Below are positions 1-6,949 of a stretch of 13,120 nucleotides of DNA, in pieces. How positions within the stretch are numbered: position 1 is the first letter of the stretch; each line of letters begins with the position of its first letter. Source of the DNA: JBQCHF01 sp051953655 (GTDB lineage Bacteria > Actinomycetota > Actinomycetes > Motilibacterales > Motilibacteraceae); the NCBI GenBank assembly GCA_051953655.1, contig JBQCIO010000210.1, forward strand, positions 1-13,120, given 5' to 3'. The position numbers and the translations under genes are program-made. Below the pieces are notes generated by a model. That model saw nothing but the letters and a program-made list of their open reading frames with translations, was not told the origin of the DNA and ran no database searches.

Positions 1-735
1 GGCGCGGTCGACCAGCTCGTGCGCCTCGTCGACGACCACCACCTCGTGCTCGGGCAGCACCGGCACGCCCTGCAGCGCGTCGATGGCCAGCAGCGCGTGG
101 TTGGTGACGACGACGTCGGCCTCGGACGCCTTGGCCCGCGCGGCCTCGGCGAAGCACTCCTCGCCCATCGGGCACTTGGCCGCGCCCAGGCACTCGCGCG
201 CGGACACGCTGACCTGCTGCCACGCCCGCTCGCTGACGCCGGGCACGAGGTCGTCGCGGTCGCCGGTCTCGGTCTCCTCCGCCCAGGCGCGCAGCCGCAT
301 CACGTCCTGCCCCAGCGGGGTGGTGGGCGCGGCGGCGAACAGCGCGTCCTCGTCGTCGGGCATGCCGCCGTCGAGCTTATTGAGGCAGACGTAGTTGCGC
401 CGGCCCTTGAGGATCGCGAACGTGGGCCGCCGGCCCAGCAGCGGCTCGGCGACGTCGACCAGCGCGGGCAGGTCCCGGTCCACCACCTGCGCCTGCAGCG
501 CGAGCGTGGCGGTGGCGACCACCACCGCGCCGTCGCCGCGGCCGGCGTGCAGCAGCGCCGGCACGAGGTAGGCCTGCGACTTGCCGGTGCCGGTGCCGGC
601 CTGCACCAGCAGGTGCTCGCCGGTCCGCATCGCCGTGGCCACGGCCTCGGCCATGCGCACCTGCCCGGGCCGCTCGGCGCCGCCGAGCGCGCCGACGGCC
701 GCGGCGAGCAGGACGCGGGCGTCGGGATCGGGCAC
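1..735 (-). CDS. dinG: ATP-dependent DNA helicase, DinG/XPD-like (partial, 3' end outside window)
   Basis: Superfamily 2 helicase of the iron-sulfur XPD/DinG class, which unwinds DNA 5'-3' in repair and in resolving unusual structures. The visible 245 codons begin VPDPDARVLL. They show a Walker A GTGTGKS at residues 47-53, four cysteines at 117, 182, 188 and 194 with the spacing expected of a DinG-type 4Fe-4S cluster, the stretch VVVTNHALL, and a DEAH box at 236-239 just before the window edge. The C-terminal helicase domain is outside. The GTG at 735 was chosen because TAGCCT (743-748) ends 7 nt before it, as in a leaderless transcript; an in-frame ATG at 843 would add a poor, arginine-rich leader. 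It is divergent from the S9 peptidase gene. The closest family I know is Rv1329c of M. tuberculosis; the name dinG follows that usage and does not imply SOS control, as I see no LexA box here. Confidence 0.93.
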   Translation of the reverse strand, partial: MPDPDARVLLAAAVGALGGAERPGQVRMAEAVATAMRTGEHLLVQAGTGTGKSQAYLVPALLHAGRGDGAVVVATATLALQAQVVDRDLPALVDVAEPLLGRRPTFAILKGRRNYVCLNKLDGGMPDDEDALFAAAPTTPLGQDVMRLRAWAEETETGDRDDLVPGVSERAWQQVSVSARECLGAAKCPMGEECFAEAARAKASEADVVVTNHALLAIDALQGVPVLPEHEVVVVDEAHELVDRA

Positions 736-742
736 GTCAGGC

Positions 743-748
743 AGGCTA
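743..748 (-). promoter_or_regulatory. -10 box of helicase gene (leaderless)
   Basis: Read on the minus strand the hexamer is TAGCCT, fitting actinobacterial TANNNT. It ends 7 nt before the GTG at 735, so transcription should start at or next to the start codon. There is no Shine-Dalgarno sequence. No good -35 is visible at 16-19 nt upstream. Confidence 0.5.
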
Positions 749-863
749 CTTCGCCTGCGGCGATGCCCCGGCCCCCCGTCCACAGCCGGCCCTCGCCATC
801 GTCGTGAAGGGCTGATGCCCGAGACCCGACACCAACTCTTCATGATCACGGGACGGGGCGGGC

Positions 864-869
864 TAGGGT
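864..869 (+). promoter_or_regulatory. -10 box of S9 peptidase gene (leaderless)
   Basis: TAGGGT fits TANNNT and lies 8 nt before the GTG at 878. No Shine-Dalgarno precedes that GTG, so a leaderless mRNA is predicted. The -35 region is not recognisable; it falls on a repeat-like stretch (830-849) that resembles an arm of the hairpin at 6408-6457. Confidence 0.55.
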
Positions 870-877
870 CGCCGACC

Positions 878-2737
878 GTGGCCCTTCCTCCCGTCGTCCC
901 CCGCAGCGTCCTGTTCGGCAACCCGGACAAGGTGTCCCCGTCGGTCTCGCCCGACGGCACTCTGCTCGGCTACGTCGCCCCCGACGAGGGCGTGCTCAAC
1001 GTGTGGGTGGAGCCGCTGGACGGCAGCGCGCCGGCCCGCGCGGTCACCAAGGACCGCGACCGCGGCGTGCGCTCGTACCTCTTCTGCCACGACGACCGCA
1101 CCCTGCTCTACGTGCAGGACACCGCCGGCGACGAGAGCTGGCGGGTCTACGCCCATGACCTGCAGACCGGGCAGGACCGCCTGTGCACCCCGGAGAGCGG
1201 CGTGCAGGCGCAGCTGCTCGGCCACAACCGGTGGAACCCCACCACCGTGCTGGTCGGCCTGAACGACCGCGACCCGCAGCTGCACGACGTGCACCGGCTG
1301 GACCTAGCCACCGGCGAGCTCACCCTGGTCGCGCAGAACCCGGGCCTGGTCGCCTGGCTCATCGACACCGAGCTCGAGGTCCGCGGCGGCTACACGATGG
1401 AGCCCGACGGCGGCGTCGTCGTGCTGCTGCGCCCGGACGGCGCTCCCGCCGACGACCCGAGCGGCTGGCAGGTGTTCCTGCGGGTGCCGGCCGAGGACGC
1501 TGCCACCACCGACGTCATGGGCTTCGTCCGCGACGGCAGCGCGCTGCTGGTCTCCAGCTCGCTGCAGTCCAACGCGGCCCGGCTCGAGCGGCACGACCTG
1601 CGCACCGGCGAGCAGCGCGTGCTGGCCGAGGACCCGCACTACGACGTCGCCGGGGTGTGGCTGCACCCGGAGACCCTCGAGGTGCAGGCGGTCACCTTCG
1701 AGCGCGACCGGCAGGACATCCAGCTCCTCGACGAGAGCCTGCGCCCGGACCTGGACAAGCTGCAGGCGCTGGCCGGCGACGCCGAGCTGGGCGTCGGCCG
1801 GCGCGAGCGCACCGACACCCTCTGGCTGATCTCCACCGCGCCGTCGGACGGCCCGGTCGACTACCACCTCTACGACCGCTCCACCGGGCAGGTCCGCTAC
1901 CTGTTCCCGCACCGGGCCGAGCTGCGCGACTACGCCCTCGCCCCGATGGAGCCGTTCTCCTACACCGCGCGCGACGGCCTCGCCGTGCACGGCTACCTCA
2001 CCTTCCCGGTGGGCGTGGACCGCACCGACCTGCCCGCGGTGCTGCTGGTGCACGGTGGCCCGTGGGCGCGCGACTTCTGGGGCTACGACCCCGAGGCGCA
2101 GTGGCTGGCCAGCCGCGGCTACCTCTGCGTGCAGGTGAACTTCCGCGGGTCCACCGGCTACGGCAAGGACTTCGTCAACGCCGGCGACAAGCAGTGGGGC
2201 GCCGCGATGCAGGACGACCTCACCGACGCCGTGGAGCACCTGGTGTCCCAGGGCGTCGTCGACCGCTCCCGGGTGGGCATCTACGGCGGCTCCTACGGCG
2301 GCTACGCGGCCCTGGCCGGCGCCGCCTTCACCCCCGAGGTCTACCGCTGCGCGGTGGACCTGGTCGGCCCGTCCAACCTGCTCACGCTGCTGGACTCCCT
2401 GCCGGACTACTGGCTGCCGATGATCGCCCAGATGCACCGGCGGGTCGGCGACCCGGCCACCGACGGCGACCTGCTGCGCGAGCGCTCGCCGCTGAACCGG
2501 GTGGACGACATCCGGATCCCGGTGCTGGTGGCGCAGGGCGCCAACGACCCGCGGGTCAAGCAGGCCGAGGCCGAGCAGATCGTGGCCGCGCTGCGCGAGA
2601 AGGGCCTGCCGCACGACTACCTGCTGTTCGAGGACGAGGGCCACGGCCTGGCCAAGCCGGACAACCGCGAGCGCTTCTACGCCGCGGTGGAGCCGTTCCT
2701 GGCCGAGCACCTCGGTGGCCGGGTGCAGGAGGGGTGA
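878..2737 (+). CDS. S9 family peptidase (prolyl oligopeptidase family)
   Basis: Serine peptidase of the acylaminoacyl-peptidase/prolyl oligopeptidase clan, 619 residues, which would cleave short peptides in the cytoplasm (no signal peptide). Residues 1 to about 360 look like a beta-propeller, with blade repeats such as SPSVSPDGTLLGYV and LFCHDDRTLLYVQD. The rest is an alpha/beta-hydrolase: an oxyanion-region HGGPWARDFWGYD, the nucleophile elbow GGSYGGYA with Ser472, Asp557 in GANDPRV and His589 in EDEGHG, so the catalytic triad is complete. The reading frame is open back to 581, but GTG 878 is preferred because the -10 TAGGGT lies 8 nt upstream and family homology begins here; an ATG at 815 is the alternative. 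It overlaps the following ACT-domain gene by 4 nt, so the two are probably one operon. Substrate specificity cannot be read from the sequence. Confidence 0.93.
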   Translation: MALPPVVPRSVLFGNPDKVSPSVSPDGTLLGYVAPDEGVLNVWVEPLDGSAPARAVTKDRDRGVRSYLFCHDDRTLLYVQDTAGDESWRVYAHDLQTGQDRLCTPESGVQAQLLGHNRWNPTTVLVGLNDRDPQLHDVHRLDLATGELTLVAQNPGLVAWLIDTELEVRGGYTMEPDGGVVVLLRPDGAPADDPSGWQVFLRVPAEDAATTDVMGFVRDGSALLVSSSLQSNAARLERHDLRTGEQRVLAEDPHYDVAGVWLHPETLEVQAVTFERDRQDIQLLDESLRPDLDKLQALAGDAELGVGRRERTDTLWLISTAPSDGPVDYHLYDRSTGQVRYLFPHRAELRDYALAPMEPFSYTARDGLAVHGYLTFPVGVDRTDLPAVLLVHGGPWARDFWGYDPEAQWLASRGYLCVQVNFRGSTGYGKDFVNAGDKQWGAAMQDDLTDAVEHLVSQGVVDRSRVGIYGGSYGGYAALAGAAFTPEVYRCAVDLVGPSNLLTLLDSLPDYWLPMIAQMHRRVGDPATDGDLLRERSPLNRVDDIRIPVLVAQGANDPRVKQAEAEQIVAALREKGLPHDYLLFEDEGHGLAKPDNRERFYAAVEPFLAEHLGGRVQEG

Positions 2738-3141
2738 CCCCTCCCCGCGGCGAGCGGGACCTGGACGCCCTGCTCGCCGGGCTGCGCCCCGAGCTGGTGC
2801 CCGGCCGCTGGGTCTTCACCACCACGCCCCACGGCGAGCCCGCGGCCGACGTCGAGGCGGTCGTGACCGTGCGCGAGGACGAGGGCCTCACCCGGGTCGT
2901 CGCCCGTGAGGACGCCGACCGGTTCGCCCTGCCCTACGACGTCGTGCTGGCGCAGATCACGCTGCGGGTGCACTCGGCGCTGGAGGCGGTGGGCCTGACC
3001 GCCGCGGTGGCCGGGCGCCTCGCCGAGCACGGCATCAGCGCCAACGTGGTGGCCGGCTTCTTCCACGACCACGTCTTCGTGCCCGAGGCCGACGCCGAGC
3101 GCGCCGCGGCCGCGCTGCGGGGGCTGTCCGCGGCGGGCTGA
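2734..3141 (+). CDS. ACT domain-containing protein (COG3602/DUF2241-like)
   Basis: Small 135-residue cytoplasmic protein with ACT fold, the small-molecule-binding domain of many amino-acid regulators. It resembles the stand-alone COG3602 family: DLDALLAGLRPELVPGRWVF near the N-terminus, a central VVTVREDEGLTRVV, then ITLRVHSALEAVGLTAAVA and ISANVVAGFFHDHVFVP. The length fits the family. The start is the GTG overlapping the peptidase stop (GTGA, 2734-2737); AGGAGG at 2727-2732 is only 1 nt away, so translational coupling with the peptidase is likely. The GTG in ELVPGRW would remove the conserved N-terminal strand and was rejected. The ligand is unknown, although an amino acid is expected from the fold. 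The pairing with a peptidase could hint at amino-acid sensing, but that is inference. Confidence 0.85.
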   Translation: MTPPRGERDLDALLAGLRPELVPGRWVFTTTPHGEPAADVEAVVTVREDEGLTRVVAREDADRFALPYDVVLAQITLRVHSALEAVGLTAAVAGRLAEHGISANVVAGFFHDHVFVPEADAERAAAALRGLSAAG

Positions 3142-3161
3142 GGGGTCGCCCACCCCCGCCG
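3131..3161 (+). terminator. possible weak terminator after ACT gene
   Basis: CGGCG (3131-3135) and GGGG (3142-3145) can pair with CCCC (3153-3156) and CGCCG (3157-3161), leaving a 7-nt loop and a one-sided bulge. It overlaps the end of the ACT gene and has no T-run directly after, although T-rich sequence follows at 3171. Confidence 0.25.
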
Positions 3162-3171
3162 GTCGTGCCCT

Positions 3172-3225
3172 GTTCATTTCCTCTGCACCTTTTCGTTCCC
3201 TTTCGCCACTCCTGGGATGTAGCGT
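3172..3225 (+). promoter_or_regulatory. nuclease promoter with PHO-box-like repeat and -10 box
   Basis: A T/C-rich island stands out in otherwise GC-rich DNA. GTTCATTTCCT (3172-3182) is followed directly by CTGCACCTTTT (3183-3193) and, less well, by CGTTCCCTTTC (3194-3204). The first two resemble the 11-nt direct-repeat units (GTTCAYYY...) bound by actinobacterial PhoP. A -10 hexamer TAGCGT lies at 3220-3225 without a clear -35, as expected for an activator-dependent promoter. The predicted 5' UTR is about 70 nt. The -10 call is fair; the PHO-box call is tentative. Confidence 0.4.
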
Positions 3226-3301
3226 CCAGTCCCTGCCATGGCCACCCCACGGGCAGGTCAAGGCTCCGGCCACCACCGCGGCCCATCCCGAGGAGATCTG
3301 C

Positions 3302-6300
3302 GTGCGCATGCCGTCCAGGGGGAGGACCCGCGCGGTCCTCGCCGCCGCCACCACCGTCGCCGTCACCGGCGCCCTGTCCCCCGCGCTGGCGGCACTGCCG
3401 GCCCACGCGGCCACCGGTGACCTCTTCTTCTCCGAGTACGTCGAGGGGTCCAGCAACAACAAGGCCCTGGAGATCTACAACCCCGGCAGCTCGCCGGTCG
3501 ACCTCGCCGCGGCCGGCTACGCCGTGAAGATGTTCTTCAACGGCGGCACCAGCGCCGGGCTCACCGTGGACCTCACCGGCACCGTCGCCGCCGGCGACGT
3601 CTTCGTGTTCGCCCAGGCCTCGGCCGACCCGGCGGTGCTCGCCCAGGCCGACCAGACCAACGGCGCGGGCTGGTTCAACGGCGACGACACGATCGAGCTG
3701 GTGCGCGGCGCCGACGTCGTCGACTCCATCGGGCAGCTCGGCGTGGACCCGGGCTCGCAGTGGGGCTCGGGCGACACCACCACCGCCGACCACACGCTGC
3801 GCCGCAAGACCACGGTGACCACCGGCGACGCCGATCCCTCCGACGCCTTCGACCCGGCCGCGCAGTGGGACGGCTACCCCAGCAACACCTTCGACGGGCT
3901 CGGCTCCTACAGCTCGTCGGGGACCGGCGGCGGCACCGGCGGTGGCGGCACCGGTGGTACCGGCGGCACCGCGGTCTGCGACGTCACGGACACCACCTCG
4001 GTGCCGCAGGTCCAGGGCAGCGGCGAGACCTCGCCGCTCGCGGGCCAGACGGTGACGACCCGCGGCGTCGTCACCGAGGTCGCCGGCGGCCTGTCCGGCT
4101 TCTACCTGCAGGACCCGCAGGGCGACGGCGACCCGGCCACCAGCGACGGCGTCTTCGTCTACCTGCCCTCGGGCAACCCGCTGTCCTCGGTGGAGCTCGC
4201 GCCGGGCGACGTCGTCGCCCTCACCGCCAAGCCCAAGGAGTTCAGCGGCCAGACCGAGCTGGACGGCCTCACCGCGCTGGCCGTCTGCGGCAGCGCCGCG
4301 CTGCCCGCGCCGGTCGCGGTCACCCTGCCGGTCCCGGAGGGCCAGACCCTCGAGCGCTACGAGGGCATGCAGGTGCGCTTCCCGCAGACCCTGACCGTGG
4401 AGCAGACCTACTTCCTCGGCCGCTACGGGCAGATGACCCTGGGTCTCGGCCGCACCTACCAGCCGACCAACCTCTACCCGGCCGGCAGCCCGCAGGCGGT
4501 GGCGCTCGCCGAGGCGAACGCCCGCCGGCTGGTCGTGCTCGACGACGTCAACAGCCGGCAGAACCCCGACCCGGTCCCCTACCTGGACAGCGAGGGCACC
4601 GGCACGGTCCGCTCCGGCGACACCGTGCGCGACGTGGCCGGCGCGCTGGACGAGGGCCCGATCAGCTCCAGCAGCTCGGTGCGCGGCTACCGGGTCCAGC
4701 CGGTCACCGAGCCCAGCTTCACCGCCAGCAACCCGCGCACCGCGGCCCCGGCGCCGGTGGGCGGCGTGGTCAAGGTGGCCAGCGCCAACGTGCTCAACTT
4801 CTTCACCACCCTCGGCAAGGACGACCCGCAGGCCCGCGGCGCGGACACCGCGGTGGAGCTCGAGCGCCAGCGCGCCAAGCTGGTCAACGAGCTGCTCGGT
4901 CTGGACGCCGACGTCGTCGGCCTGATGGAGATCGAGAACAACGGCAGCGTGGCGGTCGGCAACCTGGTCGACGCCCTCAACGCCGCGGCGGGCACCCCGG
5001 GCCGCTGGGCCTACGTGGCCGACCCGGCCACCGGCGTCGGCGACGACGCCATCAAGGTGGCGCAGATCTACCGCACCGACCACGTGGCCCCCGTCGGGCC
5101 GTCGCTCTCGGACACGTCGCCGATCTGGGACCGCCAGCCGGTGGCGCAGACCTACCGGGTGCTGGCCAACGACGAGACGTTCTCGGTGGTGGTCAACCAC
5201 TTCAAGTCCAAGGGCAGCTGCCCGTCAGCGTCGGACACCGGCAACACCGGCAACACCGACAGCGGCGACGGCCAGGGCTGCTGGAACGCCAAGCGGGTGG
5301 AGCAGGCCAAGACCCTGCTGTCCTTCCTGGACACGGTGAAGCAGACCAGCGGCGACGCCGACGTCCTGGTCATCGGCGACCTGAACTCCTACGCCCTGGA
5401 GGACCCGGTGCTCGCCCTGGAGCAGGGCGGCCTGCAGGACCAGGTGAAGCGGTTCGTCGGCGACGAGGCCTACTCCTACGTCTTCGACGGCCTGGCCGGC
5501 TACCTCGACCACGCCCTCGCCTCGCCGTCGCTGGCGGCGCAGGTGAGCGGCGTGAGCGAGTGGCACAACAACGCCGACGAGCCCTCGGTGCTGGACTACA
5601 ACACCGAGTTCAAGAGCCCGGCGCAGGTGACCGGCCTCTACACCCCGGCCCCCTACCGCGCGTCGGACCACGACCCGGTGCTGGTGGGCCTGGACCTCGG
5701 CGGCTGCCGGTTCGGCAAGGACGAGCAGGCGAAGGTGGAGACGCTGCAGGGCGACTGCAGCACCAGCCGGACCATCGAGGTGCCCGAGGGCTGGACCCTC
5801 GACGGCGCCGGTCACACGGTGCGCGCGTTCGACCTGCCCGGCCAGCACTTCTCCGGCGCGGTGGTCTCCGGCAGCGGCGAGGTGCACGTGCGCGACCTCA
5901 CCGTGGGCTCGCTGCGCCTGTCCGGCTGCGAGGACCTGCGCGGCGTGCTGCTGGAGCGGGCCTCCGGCTCGGTCGAGGACGTGCGGGTGCAGGACCTTGC
6001 GCAGTCGGCCGACTGCCCGGCCGCGGCCGGGGGGGAGGTGCGTGACGCCGCCGGCCCGGTCTCGCTGCGCGGCGTCGTCGTGCGGGGCGGGCCGCGCGCG
6101 GGCGTCCTGGTCACCGGAGCCGGCGCCCCGGTCTCCGTGCTCGGCACGCAGGTGACCGGTCTCGGCGCCACCGACGCGGTGCGCCAGGACGGGGTGGTGG
6201 TGCAGGACGGGGCCCGGGCCACGGTGCAGGGCAGCGAGCTGGCGGACCTGCGGTACTCCCCCGCCGACGACGTCGCCTGCGGCCTGCGCTTCTCCGACGC

Positions 6301-6391
6301 CGGCGGCGTGCGGCAGAACCGCAACCACACCGTCGACGTCGAGCGGCCGCTGTGCAACGCCGGCCGTGGGGGCGGCAACGCGGGGGTCTGA
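3302..6391 (+). CDS. secreted ExeM/NucH-type endonuclease with C-terminal beta-helix-like domain
   Basis: Extracellular nuclease of 1029 residues, expected to degrade DNA outside the cell. Domains in order: a signal peptide (basic start, hydrophobic 11-31, likely cleavage after AHA36); a lamin-tail domain at about 38-200 (LFFSEYVEGSSNNKALEIYN); a Gly/Thr linker at 207-223; an OB-like YhcR/NucH domain at about 225-330; an endonuclease/exonuclease/phosphatase domain at about 490-800. Its metal and catalytic residues are visible: Asn496 in ASANVLNF, Glu545 in LMEIEN, His633 in VNHFKSKG, Asp693 and Asn695 in GDLNSY, and Asp789-His790-Asp791 in SDHDPV. Residues 802-1029 form a beta-helix-like tail with six cysteines. 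No LPXTG motif or final membrane segment is seen, so free secretion is likely. GAGGAGA (3290-3296) is 5 nt before GTG 3302; the in-frame ATG at 3308 is the alternative. It is a single-gene unit. Confidence 0.92.
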   Translation: MRMPSRGRTRAVLAAATTVAVTGALSPALAALPAHAATGDLFFSEYVEGSSNNKALEIYNPGSSPVDLAAAGYAVKMFFNGGTSAGLTVDLTGTVAAGDVFVFAQASADPAVLAQADQTNGAGWFNGDDTIELVRGADVVDSIGQLGVDPGSQWGSGDTTTADHTLRRKTTVTTGDADPSDAFDPAAQWDGYPSNTFDGLGSYSSSGTGGGTGGGGTGGTGGTAVCDVTDTTSVPQVQGSGETSPLAGQTVTTRGVVTEVAGGLSGFYLQDPQGDGDPATSDGVFVYLPSGNPLSSVELAPGDVVALTAKPKEFSGQTELDGLTALAVCGSAALPAPVAVTLPVPEGQTLERYEGMQVRFPQTLTVEQTYFLGRYGQMTLGLGRTYQPTNLYPAGSPQAVALAEANARRLVVLDDVNSRQNPDPVPYLDSEGTGTVRSGDTVRDVAGALDEGPISSSSSVRGYRVQPVTEPSFTASNPRTAAPAPVGGVVKVASANVLNFFTTLGKDDPQARGADTAVELERQRAKLVNELLGLDADVVGLMEIENNGSVAVGNLVDALNAAAGTPGRWAYVADPATGVGDDAIKVAQIYRTDHVAPVGPSLSDTSPIWDRQPVAQTYRVLANDETFSVVVNHFKSKGSCPSASDTGNTGNTDSGDGQGCWNAKRVEQAKTLLSFLDTVKQTSGDADVLVIGDLNSYALEDPVLALEQGGLQDQVKRFVGDEAYSYVFDGLAGYLDHALASPSLAAQVSGVSEWHNNADEPSVLDYNTEFKSPAQVTGLYTPAPYRASDHDPVLVGLDLGGCRFGKDEQAKVETLQGDCSTSRTIEVPEGWTLDGAGHTVRAFDLPGQHFSGAVVSGSGEVHVRDLTVGSLRLSGCEDLRGVLLERASGSVEDVRVQDLAQSADCPAAAGGEVRDAAGPVSLRGVVVRGGPRAGVLVTGAGAPVSVLGTQVTGLGATDAVRQDGVVVQDGARATVQGSELADLRYSPADDVACGLRFSDAGGVRQNRNHTVDVERPLCNAGRGGGNAGV

Positions 6392-6407
6392 CCCCGTCCC
6401 CCCTCTC

Positions 6408-6457
6408 GTGATCAAGCAGGAATGGCGGGCCGGCGCCCGCCATTTCTGCTTGATCAC
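6408..6457. terminator. long bidirectional hairpin between convergent genes
   Basis: Arms 6408-6430 and 6435-6457 are 23 bp each with one mismatch (position 6420 G opposite T 6445, a possible G-U pair in RNA) and a 4-nt loop CGGC. It lies 16 nt after the nuclease stop, and the stop of the convergent VOC gene (6454-6456) is inside the right arm. No T-run follows on either strand. It is far longer than a usual terminator, so it may be a palindromic repeat recruited as one. Confidence 0.7.
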
Positions 6458-6873
6458 GGCGCGGACGAGGGGGCGCGGCAGGGGTTGACCGGCGCCGCCC
6501 ACCCGGGCCGGGGGATGAGGCAGAACGGGTGCCCGGCCGGGTCGGCGAACACGGTCCCGTCCGTGCCGTTCGCACCGTCGAGCCGTCGCGCCCCGAGGGC
6601 CAGCACCTCGGGCGCGGCGGCCTCGACGTCGTCGACCATGACGTCCAGGTGCATCTGCTGCGGGTGGTCGGGGTCGGGCCACCGCGGCGGCCGGTGGTCC
6701 GGCGCGCGCTGGAACGCGAGGCCGGAGGTGCGCTCGTCGCCGGCCACCACGACGAAGTCGTCGCTGCGGTGGGTGATCGGCTGGCCGAGCACCGCCGACC
6801 AGAACTCGGCGCAGGCCAGCGGGTCGGGCGCGTCGATGACGAGGTGGTGGCGGCGGCCGATCGCTCGGGTCAT
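6454..6873 (-). CDS. VOC (glyoxalase/bleomycin-resistance fold) family protein
   Basis: A 139-residue protein of the vicinal oxygen chelate superfamily, resembling the Glyoxalase_6 group. The two beta-alpha-beta-beta-beta modules are visible: HHLVIDAPDPLACAEFWSAVLG at the N-terminus, and QMHLDVMVDDVEAAAPEVL then VFADPAGHPFCLIP in the second half. Histidines occur at the usual first and third metal positions, but the glutamate expected near the end is not evident (DPAGHPFCL), so a metal-dependent enzymatic role is doubtful. The function and substrate are unknown. The start is ATG 6873, as homology begins directly after it; no strong Shine-Dalgarno is visible. It lies 76 nt after hflX, separated by a GC hairpin, and its stop codon is inside the long hairpin shared with the nuclease gene. 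Confidence 0.87.
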   Translation of the reverse strand: MTRAIGRRHHLVIDAPDPLACAEFWSAVLGQPITHRSDDFVVVAGDERTSGLAFQRAPDHRPPRWPDPDHPQQMHLDVMVDDVEAAAPEVLALGARRLDGANGTDGTVFADPAGHPFCLIPRPGWAAPVNPCRAPSSAP

Positions 6874-6895
6874 GCCCGCATCCAAGACGCACGAC

Positions 6896-6934
6896 GGCCC
6901 GCCGTCGACCCCGCACCGGGGCCGGCGGCGGGCC
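6896..6934 (-). terminator. GC hairpin after hflX
   Basis: A perfect 9-bp outer stem (6896-6904 with 6926-6934), a 4x4 internal loop, a perfect 5-bp inner stem (6909-6913 with 6917-6921) and a 3-nt loop. It begins 15 nt after the hflX stop on the minus strand and precedes the VOC start. There is no T-run, as is common in high-GC actinobacteria. It could end hflX transcripts or attenuate readthrough into the VOC gene. Confidence 0.5.
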
Positions 6935-6949
6935 GCGGCGTCGCGATAC

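Noticed and set aside
19..807. 262-codon plus-strand frame over the helicase gene
   Set aside because: Antisense to the Walker A, cysteine and DEAH motifs of the helicase; its own translation has no family features.
1183..2733. Long plus-strand frame upstream of the ACT gene in the same frame
   Set aside because: It overlaps the S9 peptidase and is composed of Arg/Pro/Ala shadow sequence; only the part from 2734 onward matches a protein family.
3238..3301. Alternative nuclease-region start at ATG 3238
   Set aside because: It is in a different frame from the signal peptide and gives only a 60-codon shadow; GTG 3302 has a well-spaced Shine-Dalgarno and a proper signal sequence.
3035..5200. 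721-codon open frame on the minus strand across the nuclease gene
   Set aside because: The protein is His/Arg/Gly-rich without any recognisable domain and lies opposite the nuclease, whose domains, signal peptide and catalytic motifs are clear. Long antisense frames are a by-product of high GC.
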